DNA from: Posidonia oceanica
Taxonomy: Eukaryota > Streptophyta > Magnoliopsida > Alismatales > Posidoniaceae
Direction: 5' to 3'
DNA length: 64,000 bases
Assembly (NCBI GenBank): GCA_037176725.1
Contig: JAZBRS010000026.1
Coordinates: 63,590,501 to 63,654,500 of the forward strand
A program made the translations under genes and the position numbers. The notes beneath the pieces are model-generated. The model saw only the letters and a program-made list of their open reading frames with translations. It ran no database searches and had not been told where the DNA came from. Every line of letters begins with the position of its first letter. The stretch's first letter is position 1. Of this stretch, positions 57,120 through 64,000 are shown in pieces.

Positions 57120-58480
57120 ATGGACCAACATGCCATCGAGCCTTTGCTCACCACAGTCGTGGGGGTTTCCACTTCGATCCCTCTGACTCCCGTCTTGACC
57201 CCTTCTATGCCCCATACGACACCAGGGTTTCCCCCCTTTGCGTCTAGGGGACCCCTGCATACCAAAGGGTTAGGGCAAGTCTATGCCCCTCTGGATCCTA
57301 TCACCGAGGCTACCTTGGTGACTGCCACTCACTTTCCGGAGACCCTTCCGACTCCTTCTGATCCCCAGGGCCATATTATCTTTGGCACTGGCCCTGCTGC
57401 GGCGACTCCCGCCATAGGATCCTATCCTCCTTGACAATCTGTGTCCCCCCTCTTGCATCTGGTCCCCCGTCGGTACTGTAAATCAGCATTCCCACTGACG
57501 AGACCCCTAAAGAGCGGTACCAGCGCTTGGCGGAGCTTGCCCAGATATTTCAGGGCATGGCTCTATCTGCCCACCCCCCTCTGGCTCCTTCTGCACCTGA
57601 GATCCCTCTGCATCCTGCTCCTGCCCTCCAGGCATTCCCTGCTGCATTGCCGCCCCGTCCATCACCCCAACTACTCTCTGCTTCAATGATAAGGGCGCAG
57701 CCTCCGCCCTCTACACACACCTCATTCACCGCATAGCATGCACCTCTACCACCTGGTGGCCAGCACCTCGAGCTGGTTCAAGCACAGCACTTCTCTGGCC
57801 AGCTGCCTAGCACTGTGCCACTGCAGCAGCTATTGCTCCCACAATCTCCACAATTCACTGCACAGCATCCTGTATACCCTCATCCTGTGCATCATCAATT
57901 TCCTTCTCCTGCATACTTTGCACCACCCACAGCACCCACTGCACATTTGCATGGATACACTGGCCATCCCATCGCGCCACCAGGCGATGCGATGGTGGAT
58001 CCAGAGGAGCAACTTGGTGCGACCCTTTCGGCGTATGTTGCCCCTGCCCTCGTTGCCCCATCACCTCCGGCAGCAACTCCAGAGTCCAACAACGACAGGT
58101 TCGCCATTCTGGAGAAAGCACTTCGTCAAGTGCAGGGTACGGACTTCCACTCCTACCAGTTCCAAGACCTCTGTTGCTTTCTAGAGGCGATACTCCCACC
58201 GAAGTTCAAAATCCCGGACTTTGAAAAATACAATGGTAGGGGCTGTCCCATCGCCCATATGAAGGCGTATTGCGGAGACTTGGCTCAGCTTCATGCTGAT
58301 GACAGGTTGTTGATCTGCCTGTTTCAGAAGAGTCTTACTGGCCCGGCCCTCAAGTGGTTTACATCACTTGATATGGCCACCATCAAGACTTGGAATGACC
58401 TTGGCAGGGCATTCCTGAAACAGTACTCCCTCAACCTTAACTTGGTCCCTAAGCACGAGGACCTTGTCGCCCTTAAGTAG
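57120..58480 (+). pseudogene. Gag of element X, N-terminal part and core
   Basis: Frames at 57120-57434, 57527-57736 and 57815-58480 together match the array Gag. The last contains FKIPDFEKYNGRGC and KSLTGPALKWFTSLD. Frameshifts and stops separate them. The core ends at TAG 58478-58480, where the array copy has a CAG codon. Confidence 0.8.
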
Positions 58481-60097
58481 AGAAACAACGAGCCGTTTGG
58501 GGAGTACGTCGGCTGTTGGCGCGTCCTTGCTGTACAAGTTCGCGATAGACCCTCTGACGAGGAATCTATCGAGATTGTAATTCTAGGCATGCAGCCATCT
58601 ACTGAGGCTCTGCTTGCCATCCAGGCTGTCACTAGTTTTGCATCTTTGATTCGGGTTGGTACACGCGTGGAGAGCTCCCTTCGGAGCGGTAATTTTCCGG
58701 TGCTCTCTGTCTTCACCAAGCAAGCCATCTCCCCCAACAGCGACCACGACGGCAGCAGTAGCAACACCAACAACAACGGCAGCGACAACAACAACAACCC
58801 TAGGAGAAAGGATCCCCTGCGGACCACCGTTGCATACGTCGACTCTCCTGCCGCTCCCGTCCACATGGTAGCTCTGCCTGGCCCAAATCAGGTAGTGTAT
58901 GCACCCATACCTAGTGCACCTCACACACCACAGATCACCACCACCGTCCGACCGATTTATCCTGCCGCACCGGTCCGGCAAGGATAATACCAAGGGCAGA
59001 GATAGCCCCACCACCAGCGTCGCTTCACTCAGCTAGTGGAGCCGCTGAGCGCCGTCTTGCCAAAGGTAGCGTCGCTCCTCACGCCCCTCGAGATCCGCCC
59101 ACCACCGAACCCTCTTCCAAGGTGGTATAGGACAGACAAATTTTGCGACTTTCATCGAGCTGTCGAGCACTCGACGAATAGTTACCTCACTCTGGGGGGA
59201 GCAGTGTAGGACCTGATTGACCGAAAGGTCATCAGTATCAACACACGGGAGGCAACACCTTCATTTACCCCTCCATTAGCATCCCCCTCTGCATTAGGGC
59301 TAGCACCCCCTAATCCAAGCATCGTCCACCACCCTCTGCCGGAGCATTCTGGCTCGGGAGGTGCGGGGACCTCAAGTATGCACTCTCTTTTCCCCTCTGG
59401 GTCTGCTACATCTGTAGGAGACCCCTCTGATCTTATTCAGTCTATCTCTAAGCCAGTCTCTCCTTCCCTTTACCGCACGATGCTTGCCGGCTCCGAGTCA
59501 AGGATTCACATGATCCGACTGGACGCCAAGTCGGAACGTGCTACCGCGAGGCCCGCCATACAACTAGAGGCTCCATCCCAAGTCTGCCTGTAGGCCAGGC
59601 CCCAACCAGAGCCAACACAGCCTTCCTGGTAGCATCCCACATCCATCCACCCTCCAGCAAGTATCTCGGTGGCCCCTCTTGAGCTCAAAGCTCGTGCTCC
59701 CTTGGTAATCAACTTAACCAAGGATACCCACCGCGTTCCATACGACTATGCCACAGAAATGTGTGTGGATGTCACACGGTCGGGGAGGGTCTACAGACCT
59801 GCCGCCCCAATAACTAGACCTGCAACCCTAGTAGCCAGGCCCAACCCCCCTGAACCTACTCCACCAGTAGGCTAGCCTATACCACCAGTGAGCCAACCTC
59901 CAGCAGGCCAATCCCCTGATCCCACCTCCACAGAACCTGCCACCAGAGCCACTGTCCCCACTTCCAGAAAAGACCAGCTTTCAGCTGACATAACGGCCCA
60001 ACTGAAAAGAGTCAAGGCTGACATCTTCATTTGGGACCTAATACATTCTTCCCGCGAACACCAAGAGGCTTTTCTCCGCGTGTTCTAGGCCACCCAT
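58481..60097 (+). pseudogene. Gag of element X, C-terminal part and zinc knuckle
   Basis: The sequence continues with SLRSGNFPVLS and an asparagine-rich stretch (to 58987), then several short frames separated by stops. The zinc knuckle near 59140-59200 reads FCDFHRAVEHSTNSY, so the last cysteine is replaced by tyrosine. The proline-rich linker follows. A TAG at 60086-60088 replaces a CAG of the array copy. Confidence 0.7.
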
Positions 60098-60643
60098 GTG
60101 TCCCAAACCATCGAGCCTACAACTCTGGAAAATATGGTGGGTATGATCACGGAACCGCAGGTCATCTCTTTCTCGAGCGCTGAACTGCCTCTAGCGGGGA
60201 CTAACCATAATCAGCCCCTGTTTATCACGGTGCAGTTCAAAAGTTTCTGCATTCCCCTCTCGCTGGTCGTTAATGGGTCAAGCCTTAACGCCTGCCCCCT
60301 GTGCACAGTACTAAAACTCGGATTTAAAGCTGGGGACATTACACCAGCTGTGAAGGGAATGACTTCTTTTGACAATATGCACCATGATTCTTTGGGGATC
60401 CTGGTTATTCTTCTGACCATTGGCCCAATCGAATTCGATGTAGAGTTCTATATCGTCGACTTGGAGCTCTCTTTTAATCTTCTACTTGGGTGCCCTTGGC
60501 TACACAAGCATCAAGTGATCCCCTCGACCCTCCACCGTATGATCAAGTTCCGCTGGGGCAACGATGTCATCGTCGTCATGGCGGAAAACTTTGACAAGGA
60601 ACCGGTCAAGGTGATCTCTTCTGTATCCCGGCAAATTGTCTAA
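60098..60643 (+). pseudogene. Aspartic protease of element X, active-site Asp lost
   Basis: The 181-residue frame matches array residues about 650-830, including NHNQPLFITVQFK and LLGCPWLHKHQV. The active-site segment reads LVVNGSSLNA, so the catalytic aspartate (LVDNGSG in the array) is valine. The protease cannot be active. Confidence 0.8.
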
Positions 60644-62207
60644 TTTGATCCTAAGTCGTCGGATACCTTATACCATGTTAACCGGTTTGAGCCGGTTAAC
60701 TTTATCCCTCTTCTTGAGCGTGTCAGCTCTCTGGCCATTCATTGTAACCCCTCCAGAATGGTCGAGAATATTTTCCGCAGGTGGGGCTATGAGAAGGGAA
60801 CGCCACTTGGGCGTCACGGCCAAGGGATCGCCAAGCCGATTGCAGCTGAGGAGCGTGAAAAGTTTCAAGGCTTGGGATATGAATGGCAGCCCCGCGATGG
60901 TGAGCGCCTGCATTCAGGGAGGCAGAAGCTCGTGATCCCTCGGGACCTCACTAACTTTGTCAGTGCAGGTATTCTCGACCCGAACACGAGCCCAGCAATA
61001 GCCTAGCCAGCATCGTGCTAGTGCCCCCCACTGCCGACAGAGGAGTGGATCTGCATAGAGGACTATTATTCTGATGAGGAGCAGTCCAGCATGGTTGTCC
61101 CAGTACAATCCAAGGAAGAGGCCCGGATCAGCCCTGCAATCTCCCGGTCAGTTTGTCTGGCCCTTCCCTTTACTGGTATAGTGGCAGATTCTGCAAACTC
61201 TGTGTCAGGAATGATAGCCTCTTCCCCTCCTGCAGCTACACCAGTGCTTATGACAGCTCCAGAGTCAGGAGCACTTCTGCAAGCACTAGCCACCTGTCCA
61301 CTCGCGGCCGCAGCCGCACTAGTACAGAAGTTACCTTTTCCGGGGGTGCAATCAGTCGATTCAGGCGACGGCGTGACTCAGCCTGCCTCATCAGCAACTC
61401 CACAAGCAAAGCAGGCGACGTCATCAGCCATACCACCGTTAGCTTCAGCAGATCCAACATTGTGGAAGACCCCCACCGCTACTACAGAGAAACAACCACC
61501 ATCACACACGGGTGCCGGCGCTTCATCCCTCAGAGCAACCGTCCAGCTGTTAGACCTTCAGAAGAGCACCTTTGCCTTCCCTCCAGCTGCGACACTGTCC
61601 ATGTCGGTGCCACCGTCAGTGGCATCCCTGGCCAGCCTATTCACATCTCTGGTTGCCCCAGTGCCGCAACCAGCCGTGCTAGGAGGTTAGCTAGCCAGAC
61701 AACCAGTAACAGAGTAGACACCCTGGCTGGTGATATGTCTGGAAGCCAGAGCAAACCCCGTAAGTGGAGGAATTGCCAGGCAGGACTCTGAAGAGGTCGT
61801 CTATGCCTATTATATCCACACACCCTCAGAAGACGAGGAGGGTGTGACTGCAAAAGCCCAGGTGGCTGACAGGTTCGAAGACTTGGAATTGCTGTTCCAA
61901 GAGCAACTCGTGGTGTTGGCTGAAGACACTGCCGAGCAGCAGGCCCTGAGGAAAGGGAAAGTCGTGGCCACGGATCCCTCCCCACCGCAAGACCATTCCT
62001 CCATTATGGTCTTGGAAGAAGAACCGCAAACATCACCCACTAGACCAGACAAGTTGATCACTTCGCAACCAGAAGGCGGGTCATGCACCGCACAGGCAGC
62101 GCATTTGGCAACAATACACAGATTTGTCGCCTAAAGGACAGTTGTCTGTCTCCGACACACCCCACAAGTACATCTGAGAACGCAGAGGAGGGGACAGTAT
62201 AGACAAC
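60644..62207 (+). pseudogene. G-patch-like domain and Pro-Pol linker of element X
   Basis: 60758-61006 encodes WGYEKGTPLGRHGQGIAKP, the G-patch-like segment. 61091-61690 and 61730-62134 match the linker of the array, ending at VLEEEPQTSPTRPDK. Frameshifts separate them. The linker is cut at 62207 by the solo LTR. Confidence 0.7.
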
Positions 62208-63748
62208 TTTAGATATCCTATTTTCACATTTCTGAGAGTTCTTTTAAGGGTAGAAACCTTGAGGCGCCCTAAATCTCATGCCTAAGCTTGATAACACATC
62301 TTCCAGATATTCCTTAACTTCTTTAAAGCATCACTAGACCCTACCTAGACTCAGGTTGTTGGCTGTGGCAGAGCTAACTCGCTCGGGCTCGTAACAAGTC
62401 CAAGTATCCTGGGTATCCTTTACTTGAACTCAGATTTAAAATTAGATTTGAGTTAACAGAGATGCTTCCTTGATTTCATAGACTATCTGTAGTTTCCCAG
62501 CCTCCCATCTTGTTTCCTCTGGCGAAAACCCACAAAAAGAGCTAAAAATGACCTAGGCAAGTTAGTAGCCACCTAGGGAGGTGACTTACATAGTAGCCAC
62601 CTAAAGCAGCGACTACAACTGTCGCCCATTTCCCTGCCGACTACTCTAGTAGCCATCTAAGGAGGCGGCTCAGTCAGAAGCCATCTTAGGAAGCGACCCA
62701 TGTGGACGTCAACTGGAAAGACGACTGGGCGATCGTGGGCAGTGGTTGCTCCCTACTATCCCCTCAACTCTTAAGCGCCAGCTCATCAGGCGACTGAAAG
62801 GTTGCGGAACCGCCTCGGTCTTTCTACGATCTTTGACCGTCAAGCGTCACTCAATGCGGCGACTAGCGATCGTGGCTCCTTTCGAACTGCTTTTCCACAG
62901 TTATTTTCCACTCTCCCCTCGACCGTTAGATGCCAACTCATGCGGTGACTAACAGTTGTGGCCTCGTTCTCGGGTCGTCCCACACTTTGACCAAGCGATT
63001 GCTAGGTTTAGGCGCCACTCCAACCGGCGACTCAAACTAACTGCCATTTTTCTAGAATTTTCTGAACTCCAACCGTCCCTACACCCCTAGAGTCTATAAA
63101 TAGACCCCCTAGGCTGGTGGTTTGAGGGTCGGAATTTTTGAGAGAGAAATCCCACCAGAGAGGAATTTCCAAGAGAGACAGAGCCCTGTCAATTGTGAGC
63201 CACCTTCAGAGAGCTAGTTTTCCAATCCAGAAACACTATCTCCTCTCCCCAAAAGGCTACCAACCTGAGCTTCTACCTCCGATCCAGAAATCCTCAGCTA
63301 CGTTGGAGCTCCGACCGTGCTTCCTTCCAACCTCATTGCACATAGCATAAGGGTGAAAGGGAGTATCTTCTTCCAATCTAGTTTCTTACTACATCTCTTT
63401 ACATTCCTTAGTATAGGATCATAGCATATGCATACGGGGAACAACCCCCAGTCAGTATTTATTTTCTTTTAGTCATGTTGTTTCGTTCACTTCTGTTACT
63501 TACTACTACACTGAAGCTAATTTAAATCTATGTTGTTTTGTTTTGAAGGAAATGAAGGAATTCACGCAGCACGAGGAAACTGCTAGACGATATCCTACCG
63601 TCGATCTAGTGGTCCGAGGACCCGCATCATCATAATCTCCCCCCAAGTGTCTTGTCTGTCCAAAGACGAGTGGCGATCACAACAAAAGCTATCAACGTCG
63701 TAGAAACGCTGACATCCTCTTAAACACCCCCCAAATTCCACATCTACA
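62208..63748 (+). repeat. Solo LTR of family Z inside element X
   Basis: It is homologous in reverse orientation to 4767-6232. It starts TTTAGATATCC (TG changed to TT) and ends CACATCTACA. The flanks are ACAAC (62203-62207) and ACAGC (63749-63753), a 4-of-5 target duplication. X coding sequence stops at 62207 and resumes after 63748. A TATA box is at 63094-63103, preceded by about seven inverted-repeat motifs of the RCCACC/GGCGACT type (about 62570-63030). Confidence 0.75.
63094..63103 (+). promoter_or_regulatory. TATA box of the solo LTR
   Basis: CTATAAATAG is conserved with the other Z copy at 5464-5473. Confidence 0.6.
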
Positions 63749-64000
63749 ACAGCAGTAGTAGTGGATAGAGCAGTCCCAGCAGTCCAGACAGTCCTAGCAG
63801 TGGTGCCAGAGCAACTAGAATAGACAGAGCAGCCAGATCAGTCAGCAGGACTAGGGGCCACTGAAGCAGACGCCACCCACCGAGTCCACAGAAATACTCA
63901 GGTGAGCATGACCATCCTAAGGCGTCATCAAGATCAAGAGGTGGAACGTGTCCACTCCTTCAACGTTACAGACCCAACATTTGAGAAGGAGATCCTCTTG
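63749..64000 (+). pseudogene. Start of Pol of element X, cut by the window edge
   Basis: The A/S/V/Q-rich linker resumes, followed from about 63900 by the segment matching the array's TILKRHQGQ region (here TILRRHQDQ) and the HSFNVTDP stretch. The remainder of X Pol and its 3' LTR lie beyond the window. At least one in-frame TAG occurs near 63820, so this copy is decayed too. Confidence 0.7.

Noticed and set aside
62208..63748. Ogre-type intron between protease and RT in element X
   Set aside because: The segment is an LTR of family Z, present in reverse orientation elsewhere (4767-6232), with its own TATA box and a near-perfect target duplication.
1..64000. tRNA, rRNA or host protein-coding genes
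   Set aside because: I looked for rRNA cores, tRNA-like cloverleafs near the PBS motifs and non-transposon protein domains and found none I could support.

Overview
This window holds no recognisable host gene. It is a block of nested plant LTR retrotransposons. A plant nuclear genome is indicated by Ty3/gypsy Gag-Pro-Pol proteins of the Tat/Ogre type (a second, archaeal-type RNase H after the usual one, very long LTRs, and a primer-binding site of the kind reported as tRNA-Arg for Ogre), by TTTAGGG-like plant telomere motifs inside LTRs, and by a DUF7745-like plant ORF. A seed plant, probably a dicot, is my guess; the species cannot be read from the sequence.

The centre (12003-54954, minus strand) is one composite array of about 43 kb: LTR A (12003-18057), internal region 1 (18058-33921), LTR B (33922-40032), internal region 2 (40033-48822), LTR C (48823-54954). 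The two outer ends are flanked by the same 5-bp target duplication, CCCCT (11998-12002 and 54955-54959). So a single insertion later became LTR-int-LTR-int-LTR. The middle LTR matches LTR C on its left and LTR A on its right, as expected from unequal crossing-over between the two LTRs of one element. Internal region 1 keeps Gag, protease, RT/RNase H, archaeal-type RNase H and integrase, then a separate DUF7745-like ORF and long 3' minisatellites. Internal region 2 has lost 5.1 kb (gag core to start of RT) and 2.2 kb (the DUF7745-like ORF). Pol is broken by many stop codons. Several are C-to-T changes in CAG or CGA codons where the other copy still has the original codon.

The array sits inside the 5' LTR of a plus-strand relative, element X (LTR 8986-12002 plus 54960-55933; PBS 55940; decayed gag-pro to about 62207). 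X's pro-pol linker carries a solo LTR of another family, Z (62208-63748, TSD ACAAC/ACAGC), and pol begins again at 63749. X itself appears to have inserted into LTR Y (6338-8985). Y cuts a fragment of an older integrase gene, V (6233-6337). V was also hit by a minus-strand Z element (LTR 4767-6232, leader 3465-4766), and Z was hit by a further minus-strand element whose LTR W fills 1-3464.

The most unusual structures are: (1) three extra PBS-like copies in the leader at a 140-142-bp period, two of them folded into perfect-armed hairpins; (2) an inverted copy of the LTR terminus that encloses the polypurine tract; (3) arrays of short inverted repeats with unrelated sequences but similar design in nearly every LTR or 3' region; (4) a roughly 90-bp periodic module shared by LTRs of at least three elements; (5) the DUF7745-like ORF downstream of integrase.
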